Source of the DNA: Vampirovibrio chlorellavorus
GTDB taxonomy: Bacteria; Cyanobacteriota; Vampirovibrionia; Vampirovibrionales; Vampirovibrionaceae
Length of the DNA stretch: 64,000 nucleotides
Direction of reading: 5' to 3'
Assembly (NCBI GenBank): GCA_903866275.1
Contig: CAIPMU010000016.1
Span: forward strand, 62,001 to 126,000
Shown: positions 1 through 9,445 of the stretch, one piece after another
How the letters are laid out: every line of letters begins with the position of its first letter
Numbering within the stretch: the first letter of the stretch is position 1
The notes under the pieces: model-generated
Seen by the model: the letters and a program-made list of their open reading frames with translations, nothing else
Databases searched by the model: none
What the model was told of the DNA's origin: nothing
Made by a program: the position numbers and the translations under genes

Positions 1-347
1 ATTTTATCCGCATCCATATCAATCCCGATAATTTCAATATTCGGGAATAACAAGGACAAGACGTTGGTAAACACCCCATCGCCGCAACCGATTTCAATGA
101 TCCGCCGCGAACGCGCGTCGGTGTGACGCACGATAAAATCAGGAATCAGCGGGCCATTCAACCATTTCCACGGGGGCAAATCATAATGCTTTAGGCGTGG
201 ATACAAATGCAGCAGCGCCTTTTCAATAAATAAGCGCTCGGTAGGTTTTAAACCCATCTCGCCGAGTTCGTCATCCATGAAGCCTAGCGCGCCCGTTGGA
301 TTCGAGTGTTTGTCTATCGACACACTAACATCGCCTATAAAATCCAC
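1..347 (-). CDS. SAM-dependent methyltransferase, partial (C-terminus off the left edge)
   Basis: This reading frame enters from the left edge on the minus strand and is absent from the ORF track because its stop lies outside the window. The visible ~115 codons contain IEIGCGDG, the glycine-rich motif I that binds S-adenosylmethionine in class I methyltransferases, followed by an acidic strand (IIGIDMD) that would contact the ribose. The substrate cannot be told. I start it at a GTG at 347, preceded by GAAGGG and following an in-frame TGA; an internal ATG at 278 is the alternative but has no clear ribosome binding site. The methyltransferase fold call is fairly firm, the start less so. Confidence 0.72.
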   Translation of the reverse strand, partial: MDFIGDVSVSIDKHSNPTGALGFMDDELGEMGLKPTERLFIEKALLHLYPRLKHYDLPPWKWLNGPLIPDFIVRHTDARSRRIIEIGCGDGVFTNVLSLLFPNIEIIGIDMDADK

Positions 348-686
348 TCACCTGAGGCCCTTCAATTTATTTGAAAGACCTCCACTGATTGTAGCGGGGA
401 GCTCAGGGGGCTGCCCTCATCCAAATAAAGGGTTTGTGCATTGAGCCCGATGTAACCGGCAAGTCCCGTTGACCTGTAAGCCTGGCTGCACTGCTCCAGA
501 GGCGCTTCATGTGGCAGAGCATCGGTTCACACAAGGCATCAGCCGAAGCCGAAACACGCCACTCGGCCCAGCCCAATCCATGGATCAGGGGTTACTATAC
601 TGCGTTTTGAACAGCCCCTAAGCGCTGTTTACAGAACGCTCAACCGATGACCCAGCGTTCCCTGAACCCGCGATAATCTTGCAAAC
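348..686. other. Intergenic region, no gene recognised
   Basis: This 339-base stretch lies between the start of the methyltransferase and the stop of the dioxygenase-family gene, both on the minus strand. I found only short ORFs without convincing ribosome binding sites. It should hold the methyltransferase promoter, but I could not fix -35/-10 boxes. Confidence 0.4.
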
Positions 687-1481
687 TTAATCGGCGAGGG
701 GTTGTCCGCCATAGGCCACACTGCTCTCATTGGTGAGGGTGCTGCGCAGTTCCAGCAATTCCGGGAAGAAGCGGGTTTTTACGCCCTTTTGCAGCACCTG
801 ACTCGATAAGCCCTTCAGGGAGTTGGATTCCGCGCCAATGGTGCGGGCCACCAGCGCAAAGTGGTGCGCGCGCCACTTGTGAAAGAGATCGTCAAAATCC
901 ATCAGGGCTTCGGCCAAGGTGTGCATTTCGATATTTTTCTCGTAGTCCACGTAAATGGCCCGCAGATCCAGTTGTTGGCGCTGCATGAGGCCGGTAAAAT
1001 GTGCCCACAGCGAGGGGGCGGTTTCCAGCAGCCAGTTAAAGCCGGGGGATTCCATACCGCTGCCTTGCCCCAACACCGTGCGGATTTTGCCGTATTCCAC
1101 GATGCTGATATTGCGCGCAATGAGATCGACTTGCAGCATCAGCACTTGCACGCATTCATTCACCAGACGCAGGCAACGGCAAGCCATCAGGGGCTGATCA
1201 CTATCCATAAAGGCCAGCGCGCGCTTGAGTTCTATTAGCATCAGCTTCATCCACAGTTCTGAGGCCTGATGGGTGATTTGAAACAGGGGTTCTTCCGGGC
1301 TGATGGCTGATTCTACCGGGGTTTGCAGACTGAGAAGTTGCACGGTGTGCAGGTATTTTTCATAATCGGTCTTGCCTTCGCCAATGGGGAAACCCGGTAC
1401 ATAGTAGCGACCGGTCACATCGGGATGCGGCGAGGGCGTGGGGGTCTGGTACGCAGGTTCAGGTGCAGTCGAGTCATTCAC
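687..1481 (-). CDS. Tryptophan 2,3-dioxygenase family heme protein
   Basis: 264 residues, nearly all helical. The FQITHQASELWMK segment matches the TDO active-site helix that carries the distal histidine, and WRAHHFALVARTIG matches the helix with the proximal heme-ligand histidine. YEKYLHTVQLL near the N-terminus also fits the family. TDO opens the indole ring of L-tryptophan to N-formylkynurenine in the cytoplasm. The usual GTGGSSG loop after the heme helix, which contacts the substrate ammonium group, is replaced by GAESNSLKG, so another indole or amine substrate is possible. The start is GTG with GGAAGG seven bases upstream. No kynurenine-pathway gene is adjacent. Confidence 0.82.
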   Translation of the reverse strand: MNDSTAPEPAYQTPTPSPHPDVTGRYYVPGFPIGEGKTDYEKYLHTVQLLSLQTPVESAISPEEPLFQITHQASELWMKLMLIELKRALAFMDSDQPLMACRCLRLVNECVQVLMLQVDLIARNISIVEYGKIRTVLGQGSGMESPGFNWLLETAPSLWAHFTGLMQRQQLDLRAIYVDYEKNIEMHTLAEALMDFDDLFHKWRAHHFALVARTIGAESNSLKGLSSQVLQKGVKTRFFPELLELRSTLTNESSVAYGGQPLAD

Positions 1482-1764
1482 GGCAAAGCCTTCCGGTTGA
1501 GGGCAGGGATCATGGCATCATTATGCGCTAAATATCATGCCACGCCAAGGTGATTTGGGGCGTAATCCAGTAAGCCTCACCATCAGCAACCATCCAGTTA
1601 CCCTCGTGCTAGATTCGCGTGTACAAGCACTCTGATTGCCAGCAAGGGTTTCCTCGACTTAATCTAGCCACCATTATTCCAATTCAACTAGCACCTTTTC
1701 AGCTGAGCCGTTTTATTACTAACAAGATTCGTTCCCAACCCTGAACCTTTGGCAGGATCCTCTC

Positions 1765-2850
1765 ATGCAGCAGACGCCTTTCTCGCCCAGCCCGCTCTAT
1801 GCTCCATATATTCAACCCGCGTTGCCCATGAGACAAACCCTGCCGCTGCGCCCCATGCTGCCCCCTGCGTTGCAACAGCCCTTGGCGCCTTTGCCAGCCT
1901 TTCCGCAAAACCAAATTGCAGCACTGCCTTATGTCTACACGGGACAACCCGCCGCATGGCCCAATACCGCTCCGATGAATTTGGCGCCCCCGATGGGCTT
2001 GCAACCCCCAATGCCTTCGGCAATGAGCGCCCCTATGAACGCATTCACCGCGCCCAGCTTCGGGAACGCGATTCCTGATGCCGAACTGGTCAAAAGCAAA
2101 CTGACAATGGGTCAAGGGCTGAAAGAAGGCCTGAAAAGCGGCGCACTATTCAGCCTGATTGCCGGCGTTCCCATCTGGTTAATTGAAAAATTTCGGAATG
2201 ACGAAAGCCTGATTCACATGCTATCCAAAGTGATTGAAGCACCAATCAGGCGATTCAAAGGCTCTGATGAATTAAAATTCACGGATCGCATTGCAGCATT
2301 GCCCCATTTTGCACAAAGCATGGGCAGTACAGTACTAATAGGCTTAATGGCTGGCTCGGCGCTCGGGCCTTGGATCGTCAGCAGCACCAAGAAAAAATTG
2401 ATCGATATCAATCAAATGAAAACCGATCAACAGCAAGGGACATTTAAACCCAAACGCCTCAGTGTGTTACAAGCCTTGGGGTTGCAGAAAAAACCCAGCA
2501 ATGACCCGGATCAGGATTATCAAAATGTATTGCAAAATAACTTAAACAGCGATCATGCCTTTAAACAAGGCGCTACAACCGTACTCCTCGCCAAAGTCAT
2601 TCCCGGCCTCGCCAGTTTAGGCTTAACGTTAGCTTGTATTTATGGCACCCGTCGTTGGGGAAGTGACGCCGTGAAAACACAACTTCAACACATGTCGCCG
2701 GCGGGTCAAAAAATAGAAGAATATCTCAAAGAAACCATGCTACACCCAGTCATGTTGGCCAAAATGGCGGCGCTCCCGATTATGGGTGGATTTATTGCCC
2801 AGCAAACGGTGCCCTGGATGAAGCGGCAGATTGGCATTGAGAATCAATAA
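1765..2850 (+). CDS. Hypothetical proline-rich multi-pass membrane protein
   Basis: 361 residues, not recognised. The first ~105 residues are low-complexity and rich in Pro, Met, Ala and Gln. The remainder has about four hydrophobic segments (roughly 124-142, 186-206, 268-292, 328-350) separated by basic loops. The layout, a disordered N-terminus then membrane helices, resembles the two membrane proteins at 19.6-22.1 kb, though I see no clear sequence match. The ATG has AGGA seven bases upstream. It converges with recG, leaving 14 bases between stops. Function unknown; I infer an inner-membrane location. Confidence 0.72.
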   Translation: MQQTPFSPSPLYAPYIQPALPMRQTLPLRPMLPPALQQPLAPLPAFPQNQIAALPYVYTGQPAAWPNTAPMNLAPPMGLQPPMPSAMSAPMNAFTAPSFGNAIPDAELVKSKLTMGQGLKEGLKSGALFSLIAGVPIWLIEKFRNDESLIHMLSKVIEAPIRRFKGSDELKFTDRIAALPHFAQSMGSTVLIGLMAGSALGPWIVSSTKKKLIDINQMKTDQQQGTFKPKRLSVLQALGLQKKPSNDPDQDYQNVLQNNLNSDHAFKQGATTVLLAKVIPGLASLGLTLACIYGTRRWGSDAVKTQLQHMSPAGQKIEEYLKETMLHPVMLAKMAALPIMGGFIAQQTVPWMKRQIGIENQ

Positions 2851-2864
2851 AACGCGCGCTTTGC

Positions 2865-5312
2865 TTAACCGCTGCCCAGTACGCTGAAGACATCGTTGGT
2901 TTTCTGATAAACCATGTCAAACAATTGTGGGTGCTGGGGCAAGTAATCTGGATTGGCGGCGATGGCGAAGGCAGACTCGCGGGCTTTTTCCAGGATGGCT
3001 TTGTCTTCAATCAAATCGGCCAGCACAAAATCCGGCAGACCACTTTGGCGGGTGCCCAGAAACTCGCCCGGCCCGCGCAATTCCAGATCCTTCTCGGAGA
3101 TATAAAAGCCGTCTTCGCTCTCGGTCAAAATGCTCAGGCGAGTTAACGTGGCATCGGCCTTGCTATCCGATACCAGCACGCAATAGGACTGAAAACTGCT
3201 CCGGCCCACCCGACCGCGCAATTGATGCAACTGAGACAATCCAAAGCGATCGGCGTTTTCAATCACCATCACGGTGGCGTTCGGCACGTCCACGCCCACT
3301 TCCACCACGGTGGTGCTGACTAAAATTTGCAGCTCCCCGGCGGCAAAGCGCTGCATGATGGCGTCTTTTTCCTCAGGGCGCATTTTGCCGTGCAACAACC
3401 CAATGCGCAACTCCGGGAAAACCTCCTGCTGAAGGCGCTCGGCCTCGGTGGTGGCAGCTTTGGCGGCCAGCGTTTCCGATTCCTCAATCAGCGGGAAGAC
3501 CACATAGGCCTGATGCCCGCGCACGATTTCTTGCCGAATCAGGTTATAGGCCTTGGAAATTTGATTGTGTGTGAGCAGGTTGGTAATAATCGGCGAGCGG
3601 CCCGGCGGCAGCTCATCCAGAATGGAGACATCCAGATCGCCGTGCAGGGTCATGGCCAGCGAGCGGGGAATGGGCGTGGCCGTCATGGTCAACATTTCCG
3701 GGTGATTGCCCTTGCTTTTGAGCAAGGTGCGCTGGCGCACCCCGAAGCGGTGCTGTTCATCCACCACCACCACGCCGAGATTGGCGAACTCCACATCGTC
3801 CTGAATCAGCGCGTGGGTGCCCACGGCAATGTGAATTTGCCCGTTTAGCAAATTCTGGCGCAGCAGCTTACGCTCCTTCGCCCCGGACTTGCCCACAAAC
3901 AGACCCGCCTTCAGGCCCAGCGGGGTGAGCCATTCGATACACTTGCGGTAATGCTGCTCGGCCAGAATTTCGGTGGGGGCCATCAGCGCGCCCTGATAAC
4001 CGTTCTCCACGGCGGCCAACAAGGCGAGAATGGCCACAATGGTTTTTCCGCTACCCACATCGCCTTGCAGCATCCGGTACATGGGCTCATCCGAAGCAAT
4101 GTCTTTCGAAATCTCCGCCCAGACCCGCTGTTGGGCCCCCGTTAGTGCAAAGGGCAGCATGTTCTTGAGTTGCTCGGCGTACCCGCCCGCGTGATAAACC
4201 AGCGAGAGCCCCTTGACCGTGCGCTTGTACTGCTGGCGAATCAGGGCCAGCCGCAGCTGCACATAAAAGAGTTCATCAAAGACCAACCGCTCCCGTGCGG
4301 CGGTGGATTGCGCCTTGCTCTCCGGGAAATGAATTTGCTGCAAGGCCCCTTGCAGAGGCATCAGCCCGTAGCGTTTCAGAATTTCCGGCGGCATGGGATC
4401 GAGAATCGTACCCAGATAATCACTCAGGGCCTGATAGATGGCCTTGCGCAAAAAGCGCAGGCTCAAGCCTTCCGTCAGGGCGTAGATAGGCACCATGCGG
4501 CCCGCATGGAGCGAGTCCGCCTCTTGTGCGCCGCTGGCGTCCTGATAGCTCAGGATTTCAATCTGGGGGCGGTCAATGGCGGGAATGTTCTTGTAACTGT
4601 CCCACTTCACCTTGCCGGAAATCATCACGTCCGCGCCCTTGGCGTAGCGGCTCTTATAGTTTTCCAAAACAGCCTGACTGGAGCGACCGTAGAACCAGTT
4701 GGCGGTCATGGTGCCGGTTTCATCGCCAATGGTCAGGCTCACGATGGCCATATTGCCGCTTTTGGCGTTGTAGGCATTCACCGAGCGAATCACGCCGATC
4801 ACCGTGACATCCTGCCCCTGCTCCAGCTCGATAATCTTGACCCGGTTATTGTAATCCAGGTAGCGCCGGGGGAAGTAGTAGAGCAAGTTTTCCACGGTGT
4901 GAATGCCCACCTGATTGAGCAATTGCCCCTGACGCGGCCCCACGCCTTTCAGGTATTGCACCTCCATTTCAGAGATGGATTTCGCGCCAATCAGCGGTTT
5001 TTCAGTGGTCACTTTGCGCTGGGGCGGCGGGCCTTTGGCCGCCTGAATCAAATACTGCTCAATGGTTTCTATGGCGGTCATGCGCCCGCTGAGATCCATA
5101 AACCGATAGTTCTCAAACTTGCGGCGCAGGCTTTCCACCGCATCGGCGGAATCGCCCAGACTGACCGAGCCCAGCTCTTTCAGGGTGTCGCAGACAAAGC
5201 GCGAGAACGTTTTCTTGCGGCCTTGCACGTCAATGTAGCGGTGTTCTTTCTCGTAGGAAAGGGCCTGCCGCAAGTCTTTCAGTTTGAGTTGGGCCTCTTC
5301 TAGGGACAGCAA
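2865..5312 (-). CDS. recG: ATP-dependent DNA helicase RecG
   Basis: Superfamily 2 helicase that remodels stalled replication forks and Holliday junctions. Visible motifs are Walker A (GDVGSGKTIVA), the DEQH box in VVDEQHRFG, motif III TMTATPIPRSLA, motif V STTVVEVGVDVP and motif VI QLRGRVGR, after a wedge/OB domain beginning near LKGVGPRQGQLL. The N-terminus carries ~120 residues beyond enterobacterial RecG, as in cyanobacterial proteins. The track ORF begins at 5426, but that segment holds a TATAAT-like box (5385-5390, minus strand). I therefore prefer the TTG at 5312 with AGGA ten bases upstream, giving 815 residues. The function is secure; the start is inferred. Confidence 0.93.
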   Translation of the reverse strand: MLSLEEAQLKLKDLRQALSYEKEHRYIDVQGRKKTFSRFVCDTLKELGSVSLGDSADAVESLRRKFENYRFMDLSGRMTAIETIEQYLIQAAKGPPPQRKVTTEKPLIGAKSISEMEVQYLKGVGPRQGQLLNQVGIHTVENLLYYFPRRYLDYNNRVKIIELEQGQDVTVIGVIRSVNAYNAKSGNMAIVSLTIGDETGTMTANWFYGRSSQAVLENYKSRYAKGADVMISGKVKWDSYKNIPAIDRPQIEILSYQDASGAQEADSLHAGRMVPIYALTEGLSLRFLRKAIYQALSDYLGTILDPMPPEILKRYGLMPLQGALQQIHFPESKAQSTAARERLVFDELFYVQLRLALIRQQYKRTVKGLSLVYHAGGYAEQLKNMLPFALTGAQQRVWAEISKDIASDEPMYRMLQGDVGSGKTIVAILALLAAVENGYQGALMAPTEILAEQHYRKCIEWLTPLGLKAGLFVGKSGAKERKLLRQNLLNGQIHIAVGTHALIQDDVEFANLGVVVVDEQHRFGVRQRTLLKSKGNHPEMLTMTATPIPRSLAMTLHGDLDVSILDELPPGRSPIITNLLTHNQISKAYNLIRQEIVRGHQAYVVFPLIEESETLAAKAATTEAERLQQEVFPELRIGLLHGKMRPEEKDAIMQRFAAGELQILVSTTVVEVGVDVPNATVMVIENADRFGLSQLHQLRGRVGRSSFQSYCVLVSDSKADATLTRLSILTESEDGFYISEKDLELRGPGEFLGTRQSGLPDFVLADLIEDKAILEKARESAFAIAANPDYLPQHPQLFDMVYQKTNDVFSVLGSG

Positions 5313-5729
5313 AGCGAAAACATCCTGACGTGATTCAAAAACGCGGGAACCAAGCGGGTCAAGGAAAGTCCCGCACGTGTCCGTATTATATACCAACCCC
5401 TCCCCAAGATTGCAGCGCATTCCCAACTCACAAAGACCTTGAAGCTTGCCTATTCAGCAGCAGGGCGCTTTTTATGGCCTGACCAGAAGCGCTCTTTGGA
5501 TATTTGAGGTATATTGAAGGTTGAAGACCAATGAAGCGGCCCACAGGTTGTCCACGGGATCAAGAGTGATTCAGGCGTGGATCAGGACTTTTTTGAACTG
5601 AACCATTGTGCCATCATAACGTCATTCGCTTTAACGGTTCGTTTTATCCGTGATTTTGATAGAGAGTTCAACGCACGCATTTTTCAGCGAATCAGTGCAT
5701 TGAGTTAATTTAAAGGCAAAGGTTCCGTG
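5313..5729. promoter_or_regulatory. Divergent promoter region recG / TPR-propeller gene
   Basis: Contains a minus-strand TATAAT hexamer (5385-5390) that could be the -10 box of recG, without a convincing -35 box. The right half is moderately AT-rich and must drive the TPR gene. I see no further gene or strong dyad. Confidence 0.4.
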
Positions 5730-6692
5730 ATGCAAAACGCATTTAAACCCCAACGATTCCTGCTCCCCCTCCTATCGGCCGCATCGGTGGCCCTGATGCT
5801 GAGCGCTAACCCCGCTCAGGCCCAATACTCCCCGGACGCCGTGCGTCAGTACAATCAGGGGATTGAATCCTACAGTCAGGGACATGCCAGCGAGGCTTTA
5901 AAACACTTCAACAAAGCAGTGCAAATCGATCCCGGCTACGGGGACGCGTATTACAACATGGGCTCCATTTACTACCAAAGCAAGCAGTTCGCCGAAGCCT
6001 CAGACATGTTTCAAAAAGCAGTCCGGATGAACCCCACGGATGGGCAGGCCAAATACAATCTGGCCCTGACGCTGGAAAAACTGCAACGCAATGAAGAAGC
6101 CGTGGCCATTCTGGGCAAAATCCCGGCCAGCGATCCCAAATATGCGCAAGCCCGCATGAAAATGGACGAGCTGCGCCCCACTTTAAAACCGCAATCGGCG
6201 GGGGCCACCCAACCGGCGCTGGTCAAAACACCGACCACCCCCAGCACGGCGCAAAAACCGCTGGTGAGTCCGGCCAAACCGGCCACCGCAGCTGCCAGCA
6301 CCAAACTGACCGCGCAAGCGTTCTCCAAGGGCTATGATGGCCCCACCGGCATTGCCATCGGGCCCGGCGGATTTATGTATGTGGCCAACTACTCCAAAAA
6401 CATTGTTTACCGCGTGGGTGCTGGCGGCGAAAAAACCGTGTTTGCTCAGGGTGAAGGCCTTAAAGGCCCCATCGGCCTGATTTACAACGGCAAGGCCAAC
6501 GAGCTGTATGTGGCCAACTACCTGCTGGGTAGCGTGTCCCGCATCAACAGCACGGGCAAGGTCAGCACCCTGGTGAGTGGGTTGAACAAGCCTTACAACC
6601 TATTTCTGGATACGGTAAACAACACGCTCTATATTTCCGAGCAGGATCCCGCCAACCAGATTTCTCGGGTAGTGTTGCCCACGACACCTTAA
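5730..6692 (+). CDS. Secreted TPR / NHL-type beta-propeller protein
   Basis: About 320 residues. A signal peptide with basic n-region and hydrophobic core ends at an AQA|QY site near residue 33. Tetratricopeptide repeats follow (about 35-150; A.KHFNKAVQIDPGYGDAYYN and A.DMFQKAVRMNPTDGQAKYN are canonical). A Pro/Thr/Ala linker (about 150-195) leads to a C-terminal segment with repeated GP.GI/GPIGL and LYVANY strands, typical of NHL or SMP-30-like propeller blades. Only two or three blades are present, so the propeller is partial or oligomeric. Likely a periplasmic scaffold. The ATG at 5730 sits after AAAGG; the track used the GTG one codon earlier. Confidence 0.8.
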   Translation: MQNAFKPQRFLLPLLSAASVALMLSANPAQAQYSPDAVRQYNQGIESYSQGHASEALKHFNKAVQIDPGYGDAYYNMGSIYYQSKQFAEASDMFQKAVRMNPTDGQAKYNLALTLEKLQRNEEAVAILGKIPASDPKYAQARMKMDELRPTLKPQSAGATQPALVKTPTTPSTAQKPLVSPAKPATAAASTKLTAQAFSKGYDGPTGIAIGPGGFMYVANYSKNIVYRVGAGGEKTVFAQGEGLKGPIGLIYNGKANELYVANYLLGSVSRINSTGKVSTLVSGLNKPYNLFLDTVNNTLYISEQDPANQISRVVLPTTP

Positions 6693-6719
6693 AAATACGC
6701 TATAATTAAAACCCGCTTT

Positions 6720-6754
6720 TACCCCAGCCGCATTTTGAATGCTGTGCTGGGGTA
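6720..6754. other. Inverted repeat after TPR-propeller gene
   Basis: TACCCCAGC pairs with GCTGGGGTA across a 17-base loop, 28 bases past the stop codon. No T-run follows on the plus strand, so it may be an mRNA-stabilising hairpin or an imperfect terminator. Confidence 0.5.
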
Positions 6755-6781
6755 ATCCATATCCAGGCTCTCAACAAACCC

Positions 6782-6811
6782 AAAAAAAAGCCGAGAGGCA
6801 TCCCTCCCGGC
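6782..6811 (-). terminator. Rho-independent terminator for the minus-strand gene 6883-7164
   Basis: On the minus strand GCCGGGAGG, a GATG loop and CCTCTCGGC form a nine-pair stem with one mismatch, followed directly by eight Ts. It lies about 70 bases beyond the stop of the small membrane protein, which supports that ORF being real. Confidence 0.7.
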
Positions 6812-6882
6812 CGAATAGTGATTATTCCTGACCTCAACCTGGCAAGCCCTTGGAAGCAAACCCGGCATTCAATCAGAGACAG

Positions 6883-7164
6883 TCACACGGTATGACACAG
6901 GGACCTGCACAAGGCAACAGGACCCGTTTTTCTCCCCTTCAAGAAACCCAACAAAAAAGCAAACATAAACCCAAATTCCGACCCAACCTCGCCCAGTCTG
7001 TTCCATCGCCCGGCGTTGACCATATACTGATCATGCGACAGCTTTTCATCCAGCCAGCGATTCGCATCACCTTGCGCCTCGCCCCGGAGGAAATCAGCCA
7101 CCGAAGCCACTACCCCCAGGGGTTGAAGCGCGATGAATCTCAGATAGGATTTTCGGTCGGTCAT
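6883..7164 (-). CDS. Small hypothetical membrane protein
   Basis: 93 residues, not recognised. A basic N-terminus is followed by a weakly hydrophobic stretch (LRFIALQPLGVVASVADFL, about 8-26), a charged middle and a strongly hydrophobic segment (FGFMFAFLLGFL, about 64-75). The start ATG has AAGAAG immediately upstream, and a minus-strand terminator lies downstream. A plus-strand ORF over the same bases (6850-7218) has low-complexity composition and no ribosome binding site, so I take the minus strand as coding. Function unknown. Confidence 0.55.
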   Translation of the reverse strand: MTDRKSYLRFIALQPLGVVASVADFLRGEAQGDANRWLDEKLSHDQYMVNAGRWNRLGEVGSEFGFMFAFLLGFLKGRKTGPVALCRSLCHTV

Positions 7165-7454
7165 TCTTCTTTTCTCTATGCCAGCGCAAAGACAACATTG
7201 GCATCACAACGATGCTAACAATGTTTTCTTCACCTGAAACCCACTTGAATTGCTATTCTCTTTACACCCGCACTAATGAGGGTCAATTTGGTTTGTTGCT
7301 AGCTTGTTAAGAAACTGTTACAAAAAGAGGTGACTGCCTCACACGAAAGCCATCAACGACCCCGGCAAAGACCACTCATAGCCCATGTTACACCCACATG
7401 ACAATAGACCCAGTCGAAAACACACATTAAATCGATGATGAACGAAAATGAGCC

Positions 7455-9296
7455 CTACATTTTCTCCGGGGCAGAAACACCCAAAAGTTCCAGCCCCTGG
7501 GCCAACACGCTCTGGATAGCACGCACCAGCATGAGGCGCACGGTGGTGACAGCCGGATCAGGCGTCAGGATGCGGCACACATTATAAAAGGAGTGAAACT
7601 GAGCAGCCACATCCATGAGGGCTTGCGTGATGAAATGGGGCGCTCTCAGTCGAGCGGCATCTTTCACCGTGTCTTCAAAACTATCCAGAATCAACAACAG
7701 GTTGCCCAGTACCGCCCGATCACGGGGCTCGGCCAGAGAGTCGAACAGAAGCGCCAGTTTTTCTGGCGTGAGTTGAGCCTCAAATTCGGTCAAGGCTTCG
7801 GCTTGCACAAACGGCGGGTTCAGTTCGCCCGTGTCCACATTGGGCGCAGACTCCACGGCGTTACGCAGAATACTGCAGCACCGGGCGTGGGCATACTGCA
7901 CATAAAACACGGGGTTCTCACTGGTGGAAGATGCCGCCAGGTCCACGTCAAAATCGAGGGCGCTGTCGGCGGACTTAGACACCATCCAGAACCGGGTGGC
8001 ATCCACGCCCACTTCATCAATCACATCCTGAAGCGTCAGCATTTTGCGACGCTTACCCATGCGGGTGCGCTCGCCATCCACAATCAGGTTGACCAGCTGG
8101 CCCAGCAACACTTCAAACTGATCCGCGTTATGGCCGAGGGCCTGAATGGCGCCACGCATGCGGGGAATGTAGCCGTGGTGATCCGCGCCCCAGATGTCCA
8201 GAATCAGGTTATAGCCTTCCGGGCGATTAAACTTGTCGTGGTGATAGGCAATATCCGGGGTCAGATAGGTAAAACTGCCATCAGACTTGCGCAGCACCCG
8301 GTCTTTTTCATCCCCGAACTCGGTGGATTTGAACCACAGGGCATCATCCGCCTCATAAGTAAAGCCCTGCTCGCTCAATCGCTGCAAGGAAGGTGTAATC
8401 ACATCCCGATCGTACAGGTAGGCCTTTTCCGAAATCCAGCTCTCGAAGGTCACCCGCATGGTGTCCAGCAAGGCGCGTTGCACACTCAACATCCGGTCGC
8501 GCGTGAGCGTCATAATGGACTTCAGCAGGTCTGTCGGCACACTATCGCTGTGCATCGCCCACAAAATGGGACCTTCCGGGTTTGCCTGCAACAACGCTTG
8601 CCAGAATGCCAGAATCTGAGCGTTCAACTCGGGCTGATCGTCCAGTAGCTCACGCACAATGTCGGATACATAATCACCCGGATAGGGCACTTCAGCCTCC
8701 ACCCGTTGAATGTCTGCGGATAATTTTTCACGCTCCAACAACACTTCACGGGCGCGGAGCAATACGGAGAGCGCAATGTTACGCATCTGCACCCCGGCAT
8801 CGTTAATATAAAACTCGGCGGTCACCTGAGCGCCACAATGCCGCAAAATACGAACCAGCGTATCGCCCAGCGCAGCCCAGCGGCCATGCCCAATATGCAA
8901 CGGACCGGTAGGGTTGGCGGATACATACTCCACCAGAATGACTTCGCCCAGCAGGCTGGCATTTTTACCCGGCTCCGATTCTTTGAGCAACGCAGTCAAG
9001 GCCTCGCAGAATACCGTCTCACTCAGACGAAGATTGAGATAGCCACCCACCACGCTCGCCGACAGCGAAGGATCGGTCCAATGCGCCGCAATGGTTTCAG
9101 CGATTTTAGGCGGAGCCATTTTGGTGTGTCGGGCCAGAAAGGAGACATTGACGGCGTAATCGCCATGCTCCGGATTGCGAGGCCGCTCCAAGCGAAGGCC
9201 CGCCAGTACGGCGTCATCGACGCTCAGGGCGTTAAGTTGGGGCGCTGCATGCCGAAGGGCGATGCTCAATTGGTCAAGAATGCGTGTACGAATCAT
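7455..9296 (-). CDS. argS: Arginine--tRNA ligase
   Basis: 613 residues, a class I aminoacyl-tRNA synthetase charging tRNA-Arg with arginine in the cytoplasm. An Arg-tRNA-synthetase N-terminal domain (about 1-110) precedes the HIGH signature in PTGPLHIGHGRW near residue 135. The KMSK-equivalent loop is MGKRRKM, as usual for ArgRS, and a DALR-type anticodon-binding domain ends the protein. Length is somewhat above the E. coli enzyme. The ATG has GGGG just upstream. A strong terminator for the preceding minus-strand gene lies 33 bases before the start, so argS probably has its own promoter. Confidence 0.95.
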   Translation of the reverse strand: MIRTRILDQLSIALRHAAPQLNALSVDDAVLAGLRLERPRNPEHGDYAVNVSFLARHTKMAPPKIAETIAAHWTDPSLSASVVGGYLNLRLSETVFCEALTALLKESEPGKNASLLGEVILVEYVSANPTGPLHIGHGRWAALGDTLVRILRHCGAQVTAEFYINDAGVQMRNIALSVLLRAREVLLEREKLSADIQRVEAEVPYPGDYVSDIVRELLDDQPELNAQILAFWQALLQANPEGPILWAMHSDSVPTDLLKSIMTLTRDRMLSVQRALLDTMRVTFESWISEKAYLYDRDVITPSLQRLSEQGFTYEADDALWFKSTEFGDEKDRVLRKSDGSFTYLTPDIAYHHDKFNRPEGYNLILDIWGADHHGYIPRMRGAIQALGHNADQFEVLLGQLVNLIVDGERTRMGKRRKMLTLQDVIDEVGVDATRFWMVSKSADSALDFDVDLAASSTSENPVFYVQYAHARCCSILRNAVESAPNVDTGELNPPFVQAEALTEFEAQLTPEKLALLFDSLAEPRDRAVLGNLLLILDSFEDTVKDAARLRAPHFITQALMDVAAQFHSFYNVCRILTPDPAVTTVRLMLVRAIQSVLAQGLELLGVSAPEKM

Positions 9297-9328
9297 TTCC
9301 CCACTCTAGCAGAAAAATATCCCGGTAA

Positions 9329-9362
9329 AAAGAACGCCCCCATAAAATCAGGGGCGTTCTTT
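9329..9362 (-). terminator. Strong intrinsic terminator between the 9.6 kb gene and argS
   Basis: AAAGAACGCCCC and GGGGCGTTCTTT form a perfect 12-pair stem around a 10-base loop. It lies downstream of the minus-strand gene ending at 9446 and before argS, with a T-rich tail on the minus strand. Confidence 0.88.
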
Positions 9363-9445
9363 CATCGTTTCCGACCGGTTCTGACAGTCACACCAGACAA
9401 TCTCAATCCGGCAAAAACAAAACCAAAAAGGTCAGCCCAACAGCG

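Noticed and set aside
4170-5303. 377-codon plus-strand ORF
   Set aside because: Antisense to recG, whose helicase motifs are unambiguous; the ORF has no ribosome binding site and no family features.
6850-7218. 122-codon plus-strand ORF
   Set aside because: Overlaps the minus-strand small membrane protein, which has a ribosome binding site, membrane segment and downstream terminator; the plus ORF has none.
7593-8648. 351-codon plus-strand ORF
   Set aside because: Antisense to argS; biased composition typical of the shadow frame of a GC-rich gene.
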